Positions 1 to 8,597 of a DNA stretch of 64,000 nt are shown piece after piece (position 1 is the stretch's first letter; each line of letters starts with the position of its first letter). Position numbers and translations under genes: made by a program. The notes beneath the pieces are model-generated. The model was not told the origin of the DNA. It did not search any database and saw only the letters and a program-made list of their open reading frames with translations. Source of the stretch: Candidatus Polarisedimenticola svalbardensis (lineage in GTDB: Bacteria > Acidobacteriota > Polarisedimenticolia > Polarisedimenticolales > Polarisedimenticolaceae); the NCBI GenBank assembly GCA_014764515.1, contig JACXWD010000007.1, positions 29,182 to 93,181 on the forward strand, in the 5' to 3' direction.

Positions 1-311
1 GTGGCCAGTTCACGGTCACGGCCCAGATTGGTGAGATGCAGTTCCACGATCCGCTGCAACCGCTCGAGAGCGGTCTCGGCGCCGGCCATGTCTTCCTTCC
101 CCAGCGCCAGGAACTGTTCCATGGAGTCCTCGAAGATGGCGTCCAGGATCTTTTCCTTGGATTCGAAGTAGGTGTACACGGTGCCGGTGGCCACGTTGGC
201 CGTTTTTGCAATGTCCCCGATCCGGGTGCGGTAAAAACCGTCCCCGGCGAACAACCGGACAGCCGCGGCCAGGATCCGGCTGCGTTTCTCTTCTTTTCGG
301 GCCGGCTCCAT
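1..311 (-). CDS. TetR/FadR-like transcriptional regulator (3' end outside window)
   Basis: The leftward frame starts at ATG 311, five bases after a good Shine-Dalgarno sequence (GGAGG, complement of 317-321), and runs off the left edge after about 103 codons. The N-terminus is a TetR helix-turn-helix (IGDIAKTANVATGTVYTYF, then KEKIL), which resembles fatty-acid regulators of the Bacillus FadR type. Its C-terminal ligand pocket is mostly missing. It diverges from a fadNAE operon, and similar palindromes lie in front of both units, so acyl-CoA-responsive repression of beta-oxidation and of itself is likely by inference. The TetR assignment is firm; the ligand is not shown by the sequence. Confidence 0.9.
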   Translation of the reverse strand, partial: MEPARKEEKRSRILAAAVRLFAGDGFYRTRIGDIAKTANVATGTVYTYFESKEKILDAIFEDSMEQFLALGKEDMAGAETALERLQRIVELHLTNLGRDRELA

Positions 312-324
312 CAAAGCCTCCAGA

Positions 325-339
325 ATGAACTTAGTTCAT
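325..339. promoter_or_regulatory. Candidate TetR operator, perfect palindrome
   Basis: ATGAACT-T-AGTTCAT is a perfect palindrome with 7-bp arms around a single central base. It sits directly upstream of the ribosome-binding site of the leftward tetR gene, where binding would block its transcription. A related 13-bp sequence lies before fadN at 479-491. TetR-family operators are typically short palindromes like this. Confidence 0.6.
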
Positions 340-441
340 TTCACTGCAAGTTTACGGTGGTTGAAGGCGAATCGCAAGCTTTGGAATAATATTATCATCT
401 CCTTTTGTTCTATATATTTACCAAAGATGTCCACCATTTGC

Positions 442-491
442 TTGACTCGGAAACACAATGAGCGCACACTTAACTTATTGAACATTATTCA
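442..491 (+). promoter_or_regulatory. Candidate fadNAE promoter with second TetR-type site
   Basis: The 312-533 gap is AT-rich compared with its surroundings. A TTGACT hexamer at 442-447 is a reasonable -35 element, but the -10 element 17-18 bases downstream (around 465-471) is poor. TGAACATTATTCA at 479-491 matches the tetR operator core TGAACTTAGTTCA at 10 of 13 positions and keeps the outer TGAA/TTCA symmetry. It lies between the putative -10 and the fadN start, a normal place for a repressor site. The assignment is by inspection only. Confidence 0.4.
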
Positions 492-533
492 TTTCCGGCG
501 CCGTCCCGGCACCGGCACGGAAGAGGAATGGCC

Positions 534-2894
534 ATGGCGCGAAAGATCGAGAAGGTTGCAGTGCTCGGAAGCGGCGTAATGGGCAGCGCCATCGCCGCCC
601 ACCTGGCCAACGCGGGGATCCCTTCCGTCGTCCTGGATATCGTCCCCAAGGACCCTGAGGCGGACCGCAACCAGATTGTCGACGGTGCAATCCGGGCCGC
701 CCTGAAGGCGAAGCCGGCGCCGTTCTTCCACAAGCGGTTGGCCGGCATGATCACAACCGGCAACTTCGATGATGACTGGGAACTGGTCCGTGATGCGGAC
801 TGGATCATCGAAGTGGTCAAGGAAGATCTCGCGATCAAGAAGATGGTCCTGGCCAGGGCGGCGGAATTCCGCAAGGCCGGATCGGTGATCAGCTCCAACA
901 CTTCCGGGCTCTCCGCCGCAGCGATGTGCGATGGCCTGGACGATGATTTCCGAAAACATTTCCTGGTGACCCACTTCTTCAACCCGCCCCGGTACCTCCA
1001 CCTGCTGGAAATCATCCCCGGCCCGGACTCCGATCCGGCGGTCCTTGACGAGATCGCCGAGTTCGTCGATCTGCGCCTGGGCAAAGGGGTAGTTCACGGA
1101 CGGGATACGCCGAACTTCGTCGCCAACCGGGTCGGTGTATTCGGCATGCTGGACGCGATCAAGGCGATGGAAGAGCTGGGGCTGACGGTTGAGGATGTGG
1201 ATGCTCTCACCGGCCCCCTGGTCGGCCACCCCAAGAGCGCCAGTTTCCGCACCGCCGACCTGGTCGGCCTGGACACCTTCGTCGCCGTGGCCGGCAATGT
1301 CTACAACGGCTGTCCCGACGATGAGAATCGTCTTTCGTTCGAGACGCCGGAAGTCCTTGAAAAGATGCTGGCGAAAGGACTCCTGGGCGGCAAGTCCGGT
1401 GGAGGGTTCTACCGCAAGAAAAAGACCGCCGAAGGTAAGCAGATCCTCACTCTGGATCTCGCAACCATGGAATACCGGGAGCGGATCAAGCCGAAGTTCC
1501 CGGAGGTGGACGCGATCCGGGAAGCGCCGCTGTCCGAACGGCTCAAGGGTCTGGCATTCGGGAAAGGCAAGGCTGCCGAGTTCACCTGGCGGACATTGAG
1601 TCGGTTGTTTTCCTACTGTGCGTTCCGGGTCGGCGAGATCTGCGATACGCCCAAGCCGATAGACGACGGGATGCGCTGGGGATTCGGCTGGAAGAAAGGG
1701 CCGTTTGAGATCTGGGATCTCCTGGGTGTCTCGAAGGTCGCCGAGCGGATGAAAGCCGACGGAGTCCGGCTGCCGGACTGGATCACTCCCCTTCTGGAAA
1801 GAGACGACCCTTCCTTCTACACCCTGGTGAACGGCGTTCCGGCGATCTGGGATCCGGCCGCAGGCGACTACCGGGCCGAACCGCCGGACCCGGGCAAGAT
1901 CTCGCTGGCGGTACTCAAGAAGAGTAGCGGCGTGGTGCAGTCCAACGCCGGCGCCAGCCTGTTGGACCTGGGTGACGGCATCGCCGGCCTGGAGTTCCAT
2001 TCCAGGATGAACTCCCTGGGAGGCGACATTATCGGCATGGTCGGCAAAGCCCTGGCGATCGTGGACGAGAAGTTCGACGGCCTGGTTGTAGGCAACCAGG
2101 GGACCAACTTCTCCGTTGGCGCCAACCTGATGATGATCCTCATGGCGGCCCAGGAACAGAACTGGGAAGACCTGGACCTGATGATTCGGGCGTTCCAGCG
2201 AGCCACCATGGGCATGAAATATGCCGGAAAACCGGTGGTGGTGGCGCCGTTCGGCATGGCCCTGGGCGGCGGGGCCGAGTTCACACTCCACGGCCAGCGC
2301 ACCCGGGCTTCCGCCGAGACCTACATCGGACTGGTGGAGCTGGGAGCCGGCGTCGTGCCGGCCGGCGGCGGTTGCAAGGAACTCTACCTCAGGAATCTGG
2401 AGCGCTGGACCGGCACTACAGGCCTCCTGACCCCGGTGCAGCAGACCTTCGAAACCATCGGCATGGCCAAGGTGGCCACAAGCGCGGTAGAAGCCAGGGA
2501 CCTGGGGTTCCTGAGGGAGAGCGACCCGATCACCATGAACCCGTACCGGTTGATCAGCGACGCCAAGGCGACGGCTCTCTCCATGGTCCGGGAAGGTTTC
2601 AGGGCCGGTGCGCCCCGGACCGACATCCCGGTGATGGGACGGGCCGGCAAGGCCGCCATCGAAGTCGCCATCTACAACATGGAAGAAGGCCGCTTCATCA
2701 GCAGCCACGACCGCAAGATCGCACGGAAGCTGGGACACATCCTTTGCGGCGGTGACCTGACCGGAACCCAGCGCGTCAGCGAACAGTACCTCCTGGACCT
2801 TGAGCGGGAGGCCTTCCTTTCGCTCCTGGGCGAGAGAAAAACCCTGGAGCGGATCCAGAGCCTGCTCAAAACCGGCAAGCCCCTGAGGAACTAG
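534..2894 (+). CDS. fadN: 3-hydroxyacyl-CoA dehydrogenase / enoyl-CoA hydratase (FadN type)
   Basis: This is the bifunctional beta-oxidation enzyme that hydrates enoyl-CoA and oxidises 3-hydroxyacyl-CoA with NAD. The N-terminal half is a Rossmann dehydrogenase (GSGVMG at residues 12-17, followed by the 3HCDH C-terminal domain ending GGKSGGGFY). The C-terminal half is a crotonase domain with NFSVGANL and ETYIGLVELGAG. At about 786 residues with the dehydrogenase first, it matches Bacillus FadN (about 789) rather than E. coli FadB. ATG 534 is preferred because GAGG at 523-526 is seven bases away; the in-frame ATG at 528 is too close to it. It leads fadA and fadE in the order seen in Bacillus fadNAE. 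Confidence 0.93.
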   Translation: MARKIEKVAVLGSGVMGSAIAAHLANAGIPSVVLDIVPKDPEADRNQIVDGAIRAALKAKPAPFFHKRLAGMITTGNFDDDWELVRDADWIIEVVKEDLAIKKMVLARAAEFRKAGSVISSNTSGLSAAAMCDGLDDDFRKHFLVTHFFNPPRYLHLLEIIPGPDSDPAVLDEIAEFVDLRLGKGVVHGRDTPNFVANRVGVFGMLDAIKAMEELGLTVEDVDALTGPLVGHPKSASFRTADLVGLDTFVAVAGNVYNGCPDDENRLSFETPEVLEKMLAKGLLGGKSGGGFYRKKKTAEGKQILTLDLATMEYRERIKPKFPEVDAIREAPLSERLKGLAFGKGKAAEFTWRTLSRLFSYCAFRVGEICDTPKPIDDGMRWGFGWKKGPFEIWDLLGVSKVAERMKADGVRLPDWITPLLERDDPSFYTLVNGVPAIWDPAAGDYRAEPPDPGKISLAVLKKSSGVVQSNAGASLLDLGDGIAGLEFHSRMNSLGGDIIGMVGKALAIVDEKFDGLVVGNQGTNFSVGANLMMILMAAQEQNWEDLDLMIRAFQRATMGMKYAGKPVVVAPFGMALGGGAEFTLHGQRTRASAETYIGLVELGAGVVPAGGGCKELYLRNLERWTGTTGLLTPVQQTFETIGMAKVATSAVEARDLGFLRESDPITMNPYRLISDAKATALSMVREGFRAGAPRTDIPVMGRAGKAAIEVAIYNMEEGRFISSHDRKIARKLGHILCGGDLTGTQRVSEQYLLDLEREAFLSLLGERKTLERIQSLLKTGKPLRN

Positions 2895-2897
2895 ACC

Positions 2898-4085
2898 ATG
2901 ACCATGCAGCAAGCTTATATCGTGGCAGCGAAACGCACCGCCGTCGGCCGTGCAAAAAAAGGGAGTCTGGCGGAAACCCGCCCCGACGACATGGCGGTGG
3001 CGGTGGTGAACGATCTGCTGGCGTCCGGCGGCATCGACCCGGGCCTGGTGGACGACGTCATCCTCGGATGCGCTTTCCCGGAAGGCGAACAGGGCATGAA
3101 TTTCGCCCGCCAGGTGGTGCTGTTGTCCGGCCTGCCGGCCACCACCAGCGCCATGACCATCAACCGGTTCTGTTCCTCCGGCCTGGAGGCGATCCATCTT
3201 GCGGCATTGAAGGTAGGGTCGGGAACCGCCGGCTGCGTCATCGCCGGCGGCGCCGAGACCATGACCATGATCCCGATGGGAGGCAACGGGTTCGCTCCGA
3301 ATCCGGCCCTGACGGAAGAGCGGGTCGGAGCCTACCTGGGCATGGGGCTGACCGCCGAACGGGTGGCCCAGGAAGACGGCATCTCCCGGGAAGACCAGGA
3401 CGCCTTCGCCCTGGACAGCAACCTCAAGGCTGTTGCCGCCATCGAAGGAGGCCGGTTCGAAGAACAGATCAGCGCCCTGACGATCCGCAAGACGGTTCCG
3501 TCGGGCAAGGGCTGGAAAACGGTGACGACGGAAACCGAGTTCAAGGTGGATGAAGGCCCCCGGGCCGACACCAGCCTGGCGGCCCTGGCCAAATTGAAAC
3601 CGGCCTTCCTCGCCGGCGGCACGGTGACCGCCGGAAACTCCAGCCAGATGAGTGACGGCGCCGCCGCCGTCATGGTCGCCTCGGAATCGTTCGTCAAGGA
3701 ACATGGCCTCAAGCCGCTGGCCCGGTTCGCAGGCTACGCCACCGCCGGCCTGGATCCTGAAGTGATGGGACTGGGGCCGGTGTACGCCGTGCCGAAGCTG
3801 TTGAAGGCGACCGGCGTGGCCCTGGCGGATATCGACGTCATCGAACTGAACGAGGCGTTCGCAGCCCAGGGCTTGGCCGTGATGAAGCGCCTGGAACTCG
3901 ACCCGTCCCGGGTCAACGTCAACGGTGGCGCCATCGCCCTTGGCCACCCGCTGGGTTGCACCGGGGCCAAGTTGACCACCCAGGCGATCCACGAACTGGC
4001 GCGGATCAAAGGCCGTTACGCAATGGTAACCATGTGCGTCGGTGGCGGCATGGGCGCCGCTGGACTCCTGGAGCTGGCCGACTAG
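2898..4085 (+). CDS. fadA: Acetyl-CoA acyltransferase (thiolase)
   Basis: This thiolase carries out the final beta-oxidation step, cleaving 3-ketoacyl-CoA with CoA to acetyl-CoA and a shortened acyl-CoA. The nucleophile is Cys92 in NRFCSSG. The C-terminal active-site motifs [15 protein letters not shown] and [10 protein letters not shown] are intact, and the 395-residue length is standard. It starts three bases after the fadN stop, so the two are co-transcribed and probably translationally linked. The family's biosynthetic members are similar in sequence, but the operon points to degradation. Confidence 0.95.
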   Translation: MTMQQAYIVAAKRTAVGRAKKGSLAETRPDDMAVAVVNDLLASGGIDPGLVDDVILGCAFPEGEQGMNFARQVVLLSGLPATTSAMTINRFCSSGLEAIHLAALKVGSGTAGCVIAGGAETMTMIPMGGNGFAPNPALTEERVGAYLGMGLTAERVAQEDGISREDQDAFALDSNLKAVAAIEGGRFEEQISALTIRKTVPSGKGWKTVTTETEFKVDEGPRADTSLAALAKLKPAFLAGGTVTAGNSSQMSDGAAAVMVASESFVKEHGLKPLARFAGYATAGLDPEVMGLGPVYAVPKLLKATGVALADIDVIELNEAFAAQGLAVMKRLELDPSRVNVNGGAIALGHPLGCTGAKLTTQAIHELARIKGRYAMVTMCVGGGMGAAGLLELAD

Positions 4086-4136
4086 ATTTATTAACAGGAA
4101 ACAAGCCGGCCCAAAGGCCGGAAAGCGAGGCAGGAC

Positions 4137-5945
4137 ATGGCGACGGAAGAAAAGGAAATGAAAGTGACCCGGGGCTGCAACTTCCTGGTGGACGAGGCAT
4201 CCCTTGACGACGTCTTCATCCCCGAAGAGTTCGATGAAGAGCAGCAGATGGTCGGTCAGCTCGCCAGGGACTTTTACGACGGCAGCGTCGCCCCGGTCAA
4301 TGACGAAATCGAAGCGTTGGCCGATGGGGTCACGGTGAATCTCCTAAAAGAGGCCGGCGAGCTGGGCCTCTTGAGCGTGGACCTGCCGGAGCGCTTCGGC
4401 GGTTTCGCCCAGACCAAGGCTGTGAGCATGCTTGTGGCGGAAAGCCTGTGCAAGAACGCCTCGTTCAACACAGCGTTCAGCTGCCATACCGGGATCGGGT
4501 CGTTGCCGATCGTTTATTTCGGCACCGAGGAGCAAAAGCAGAAATTCCTCCCGGGCCTGGCCACCGGCGAGATCATCGGCGCCTACGCCCTGACCGAGGC
4601 CGGCAGCGGCAGCGACGCCCTGGCCGCCCGGACCACGGCGGTACTCAACGACGAAGGCACTGAATACGTCCTCAACGGCGAGAAGCTGTTCATTACCAAC
4701 GGCAACTTCGCCGACCTGTTCATCGTGTTCGCCAAGGTGGACGGAGAACAGTTCACTGCGTTCATCATCGAGAAGAACAACGAAGGCCTGTCCCTGGGCG
4801 CCGAAGAGAAGAAGATGGGGATCAAGGGCTCCTCAACGACCTCGGTGATCCTGCAGGACGCGAAAGTTCCGGTCGAGAACGTCCTGGGCGAGATCGGCAA
4901 TGGCGCCAGGATCGCCTTCAACATCCTGAACGTCGGCCGGTTCAAGCTGGCCGCCGCTGTTACCGGCGGTGGGATCGCCGCCATGAAGGAAACGGTGGAG
5001 TACGCCAAGGGCAGGCAGCAGTTCGGCCGGCCTATCGCAGAATTCGGGATGGTGCAGCATAAAATCGCCGAATCCCTCAGTCGTCTTTATGCGGCCCGAT
5101 CCGCGATCTACCGCACCGCCGGTTATATCGACCAGAACATCGCCACCATCGACGTCACCGACCCGGAACGGGACAGCAAGGTCATCGATTCCGCCATCCG
5201 GGAGTACATGGTGGAGTGTTCCATCCTGAAGGTGTTCTGTTCCGAGGCCCTGGATTACACCGTGGACGAAGTTGTCCAGATTTACGGTGGGTACGGCTAT
5301 ACCCAGGAGTACGGTGCAGAGCGGTACTACCGGGACAGTCGCATCAACCGGATATTTGAAGGGACCAACGAGATCAACCGGATCGTGGTCGGCGGCGAGG
5401 TCATGAAGCGGGCCGCCAAAAACTCGATCCCCCTGTTCGCCCGGGCCAAGGCTCTGCTGGACGAGTTGACCGGGTTCCCGGATCTTGGTGACGATGACGA
5501 CACCTCGTTCCTGGCAAATGAAAGGAAGCTGGTAAACCAGGCTCGGAAGATCGTGTACCTGGCAGCCGGCACCATGGGCCAGACCCTGGGCATGAAGCTG
5601 CAGGACGTCTGGGGCCATGAGGAGCTCCTGGGGCTGCTTGCCGATCTGATCATGGAAACGTACGCCATGGACTCGGCCGTGCTCCGGACGATGAAGCTCA
5701 AGGAACGGGGCGCCCCTGACGTGGACACCTTCCATTCCGCCCTTACCCGGTTGTACTGCAACGAAGCGATGGCCAGGATGGAGATCACCGCCAGGACCCT
5801 GCTTTCGGCCATCGTGGAAGGAGACGACCTGAGCATGGCGCTGTCGGGCCTGCGGCGCACCGCCAAGTACGCACCGGCCAACACCGTCGCGCTCCGCCGG
5901 GAAATCGCCGAATACGCCGCGTCCCACGACGACTGGGGACTCTAG
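4137..5945 (+). CDS. fadE: Acyl-CoA dehydrogenase (FadE/YusJ type)
   Basis: This FAD flavoenzyme performs the first step of beta-oxidation, alpha,beta-dehydrogenation of acyl-CoA, passing electrons to an electron-transfer flavoprotein. Visible acyl-CoA dehydrogenase signatures are ALTEAGSGSDA (flavin/substrate region), YGGYGYTQEYGAERYYRD, and IFEGTNEINR, which carries the expected catalytic Glu. At 602 residues it is about 200 longer than the 380-residue family core. The extra C-terminal helical region is typical of FadE of the fadNAE type. It follows fadA by 51 bases and closes the operon. No ETF genes are seen in the window. Confidence 0.93.
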   Translation: MATEEKEMKVTRGCNFLVDEASLDDVFIPEEFDEEQQMVGQLARDFYDGSVAPVNDEIEALADGVTVNLLKEAGELGLLSVDLPERFGGFAQTKAVSMLVAESLCKNASFNTAFSCHTGIGSLPIVYFGTEEQKQKFLPGLATGEIIGAYALTEAGSGSDALAARTTAVLNDEGTEYVLNGEKLFITNGNFADLFIVFAKVDGEQFTAFIIEKNNEGLSLGAEEKKMGIKGSSTTSVILQDAKVPVENVLGEIGNGARIAFNILNVGRFKLAAAVTGGGIAAMKETVEYAKGRQQFGRPIAEFGMVQHKIAESLSRLYAARSAIYRTAGYIDQNIATIDVTDPERDSKVIDSAIREYMVECSILKVFCSEALDYTVDEVVQIYGGYGYTQEYGAERYYRDSRINRIFEGTNEINRIVVGGEVMKRAAKNSIPLFARAKALLDELTGFPDLGDDDDTSFLANERKLVNQARKIVYLAAGTMGQTLGMKLQDVWGHEELLGLLADLIMETYAMDSAVLRTMKLKERGAPDVDTFHSALTRLYCNEAMARMEITARTLLSAIVEGDDLSMALSGLRRTAKYAPANTVALRREIAEYAASHDDWGL

Positions 5946-5951
5946 AGAAAC

Positions 5952-6053
5952 GGGGACATTGCACGTTATCTTTCAATAGTTATCGGACAGGCCGCTATAA
6001 TCAGGCGGGAACCTGATCCAGAGAACTATTGAAAGATAATGTGCCATGTCCCC
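5952..6053. repeat. Long inverted repeat, GGGGACA-bounded
   Basis: Two 30-base arms, 5952-5981 and 6024-6053, are inverted copies matching at 28 of 30 positions and enclose a 42-base spacer. The outer ends read GGGGACAT and ATGTCCCC, like the other palindromic repeats in the window (14932-14971, 21996-22169). The element fills the gap between fadE and the permease and may act as a terminator for the fad operon. Its right arm contains the permease start codon. It looks like a non-autonomous palindromic element of the kind mobilised by REP-associated transposases, but no transposase gene is in the window. Confidence 0.75.
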
Positions 6054-7374
6054 ATTTATTGAGAGCTGGTTCCACGTTCGGGAGAGCGGCAGCAGCCTGC
6101 GAACCGAGGTTCTCGGCGGCCTGACCACCTTCCTCACCATGGTCTACATCGTGTTCGTGAACCCGGCGGTTCTTTCCGGCGCCGGCATGGACTTTGGCGC
6201 CGTCATGGTCGCCACCTGCCTGGCCGCCGGCATCGCCACCTGGACCATGGGGCTGGCGGCCAACTACCCGATCGCCATGGCGCCGGGCATGGGCGAGAAC
6301 TTCTTCTTCCTCACGGTTGTAGTCGGCATGCAGGTGCCCTGGCGCATCGCCCTGGCTGCGGTGTTCGTTTCCGGCATCGTATTCGTCTTCATGAACCTTT
6401 TCCGTCTCCGGGAGATGCTGATCAACGCCGTCCCGACCTGTCTCAAGCACTCCATCGCCGCCGGCATCGGCCTGTTCATCGCCCTGATAGGGTTGAGGAA
6501 CGGCGGGATCCTTCTCAACGATGCCGGGCAGGGCCATTTCGTCATGGGTGACCTGACCCACCCTGCCACCCTCATCGCTCTGGTCGGTCTCACCCTTACG
6601 GTTGCAGCCATGGCCCGGGGCATCCAGGGAGCGGTACTGCTTGGAATCCTGTTCACAACCGCCCTGGCCTGGGGAGCCGGCCTGGTGGAGTGGCAGGGCC
6701 TGGTTTCGATGCCGCCCTCCCTGGCGCCGACCTTCCTGCAGCTGGACCTGTCGGGCCTGCTCACCCTGGAGATGCTGCCGGTGATCTTCATATTCCTGTT
6801 CATGGCGGTCTTCGACGCCGTGGGCACGCTGATCGGAATCGGCGAGCAGGGCGGATTCATGAAGGACGGCAAACTGCCACGGGCGGGGCGGGCTTTGACC
6901 GCCGACGCTACCGGCACGGTGGTCGGCTCCCTGCTGGGCACACCCACAGTCACCGCCTACATCGAGTCGGCCACAGGAGTGCAGGCCGGCGCCCGCACCG
7001 GCCTGGCCAACATGGTCACCGGCACGCTGTTCTTCCTGGCGCTGTTCTTCTCGCCCCTGGCCAGGATGATCGGTGGCGGCATCGAGGTCGAGCCGGGTGT
7101 TTTCGTGAACCCGATGACGGCGCCGGCGCTGATCATCGTCGGCAGCCTCATGGCCCGCAGCGTTGCGAAAATCCCGTGGGAAGACATGACCGAGTCGTTC
7201 CCGGCATTCCTGGTGCTGGCCGGCATCCCGCTGTTCTGGTCCATCGCCGACGGTATCGCTTTCGGGTTCATCGCCTACCCGCTGCTGAAACTGCTTACCG
7301 GCCGGTACCGGGAGGTCTCGGCCCTGGTCTACATCGTCGGCGGCCTGCTGGCCCTGCGGTATATCTTCCTGTGA
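6046..7374 (+). CDS. NCS2/AzgA-type purine permease
   Basis: This is a polytopic inner-membrane proton symporter of the AzgA/GhxP/PbuG type, expected to import adenine, guanine or hypoxanthine. The N-terminal signature RTEVLGGLTTFLTMVYIV is typical, and family motifs include PGMGENFFF and FDAVGTLIGI. The 442-residue length fits about 12-14 membrane segments. The ATG lies inside the right arm of the 5952-6053 inverted repeat, and only a weak GAAAG precedes it. The repeat may therefore have supplied or replaced the original translation start. The next gene overlaps by one base (TGATG), which implies coupling to the methyltransferase. Confidence 0.9.
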   Translation: MSPFIESWFHVRESGSSLRTEVLGGLTTFLTMVYIVFVNPAVLSGAGMDFGAVMVATCLAAGIATWTMGLAANYPIAMAPGMGENFFFLTVVVGMQVPWRIALAAVFVSGIVFVFMNLFRLREMLINAVPTCLKHSIAAGIGLFIALIGLRNGGILLNDAGQGHFVMGDLTHPATLIALVGLTLTVAAMARGIQGAVLLGILFTTALAWGAGLVEWQGLVSMPPSLAPTFLQLDLSGLLTLEMLPVIFIFLFMAVFDAVGTLIGIGEQGGFMKDGKLPRAGRALTADATGTVVGSLLGTPTVTAYIESATGVQAGARTGLANMVTGTLFFLALFFSPLARMIGGGIEVEPGVFVNPMTAPALIIVGSLMARSVAKIPWEDMTESFPAFLVLAGIPLFWSIADGIAFGFIAYPLLKLLTGRYREVSALVYIVGGLLALRYIFL

Positions 7375-8039
7375 TGCACGACGGCGACCGCACCTATCGC
7401 TGCCCCCGGCCTGACTGCCGCCGGCTGTTCACCGACCAGGCGGCGGTGCCGGGCAGGATCATCCACTGCCCGGACTGCAACCGGGCGATGAACGCACGGC
7501 CTGCCAGCATGGACCGAACCCTCGAAGACAGGGAACGGAACAGTACCGGCGGAGAAGGGGCCGGCATCCCCCGGTTGCCCCTTGCGGTGCTGGTGGACAA
7601 TGTCCGCTCGCTCTGGAACGTCGGGTCCATTTTCAGATCTTCCGATGCCTGCGGCGTTGGCCTGGTGGTGCTGGCAGGAATCACAGGCGCACCACCTCGG
7701 GACGCTGTTGCGAAAACCGCACTGGGAGCGGAGCAGGCTGTGAGGTGGCGTTACCGGGCCGAGGCTCTCGCCGCCCTGGAACAGATCCTGGAGGAAGGGT
7801 ACACGCCGGTCGCTCTTGAAACCGGTGCCGGAGGAAGTTCCCTGCAGAACTACCGGTGGCCGGAGCGGCCCTGCCTGATCGTCGGGAATGAGATCCGGGG
7901 GATCTCCCCGGAGGTGCTGGACGCCTGCACCGGGAGCGTTTCCATTCCGATGCGGGGGGTCAAGGACAGCCTGAACGTAGCTGTTGCGTTCGGTATTGCC
8001 GTACATCACGCCGCCGGCCAACTGGCGGGCCGGGACTAG
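7374..8039 (+). CDS. SpoU/TrmH-family RNA 2'-O-methyltransferase with N-terminal Cys motif
   Basis: The protein (221 aa) is predicted to transfer a methyl group from S-adenosylmethionine to a ribose 2'-OH of tRNA or rRNA. All three SpoU motifs are visible: LDNVRSLWNVGSIFRSSDA-type (as VDNVRSLWNVGSIFR), the motif 2 GNEIRGIS, and motif 3 IPMRGVKDSLNVAVAF, which form the trefoil knot. The first 45 residues contain CPRPDC and CPDC, a small zinc-ribbon-like module not found in most TrmH proteins. The start ATG overlaps the permease stop. The stop TAG shares bases with the stop of the convergent DUF4388 gene. The RNA target cannot be deduced. Confidence 0.9.
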   Translation: MHDGDRTYRCPRPDCRRLFTDQAAVPGRIIHCPDCNRAMNARPASMDRTLEDRERNSTGGEGAGIPRLPLAVLVDNVRSLWNVGSIFRSSDACGVGLVVLAGITGAPPRDAVAKTALGAEQAVRWRYRAEALAALEQILEEGYTPVALETGAGGSSLQNYRWPERPCLIVGNEIRGISPEVLDACTGSVSIPMRGVKDSLNVAVAFGIAVHHAAGQLAGRD

Positions 8040-8416
8040 ATCGCTTCAGCCTGTCCGAAATAGCCTGCTGCGGCCTCGTCCATTTGCTTCATGCTCTTCA
8101 TGAGGAGATGCATGGCGTCGTGGTCCATCTTGAGACGATAGGCCACCATCCCATGTGCGATCAGGAAGGTGCCGCTGGTCCAGCCCACCATCGCCATGAA
8201 CGCCTGTTCTCCGCTGCTTTCGTTGGTCCGTGCATGACGAAGCCGGCCGTCTACGAACCATGCTTCTCCACGGAACTCTCCATCGGTGATGCGAATGCAA
8301 CCGGTCTTCCCGCCCAGGGCCATGAGCTGGGTCAGTTCGGCGAAGCTCAGATCTTCCAGGTTGCCGGTTGTCCGGCTCTGGGGCCGTTTCCTGCGAACTA
8401 TACTGAGTGTCACCAT
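8036..8416 (-). CDS. DUF4388 (PATAN-like) domain protein
   Basis: This is a 126-residue cytoplasmic protein with a single DUF4388 domain: LSFAELTQLMALGGKTG, then AWFVDGRLRHA and GEQAFMAMVGWTSGTF. The domain is common in deltaproteobacterial, cyanobacterial and acidobacterial signalling proteins and is thought to mediate protein interactions, but no biochemical role can be assigned here. A good Shine-Dalgarno (GGGAG) precedes ATG 8416. The gene ends in a CTAG tetranucleotide at 8036-8039 that also supplies the stop of the convergent methyltransferase gene. About 180 bases separate it from the divergent peptidase gene. Confidence 0.85.
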   Translation of the reverse strand: MVTLSIVRRKRPQSRTTGNLEDLSFAELTQLMALGGKTGCIRITDGEFRGEAWFVDGRLRHARTNESSGEQAFMAMVGWTSGTFLIAHGMVAYRLKMDHDAMHLLMKSMKQMDEAAAGYFGQAEAI

Positions 8417-8597
8417 CGCAACTCCCGCCTTCCTGATAATTCCCTATGCCTGTTGTATACAGATGTACAGGCAGGTCGACGGTTATCAATAGTCGCTTTT
8501 GTAAGGCCGGCGCCGTATTCCGGGTTTGCAGGATTATCCTGTGACCGGTGGGACCAGTCGTTGTAGTCTATCGACTTCCGACTACCTGGAGCCTGCC

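Noticed and set aside
489..3992. Very long open frame on the minus strand across fadN and fadA
   Set aside because: It is antisense to two well-conserved enzymes, shows no family motif, and arises from high third-position GC. The same applies to long antisense frames at 17161-19575 and 36123-39125.
6690..7373. Upstream extension of the SpoU methyltransferase frame inside the permease
   Set aside because: The extension lies in another frame of a conserved permease. The methyltransferase has a proper start at 7374 overlapping the permease stop.
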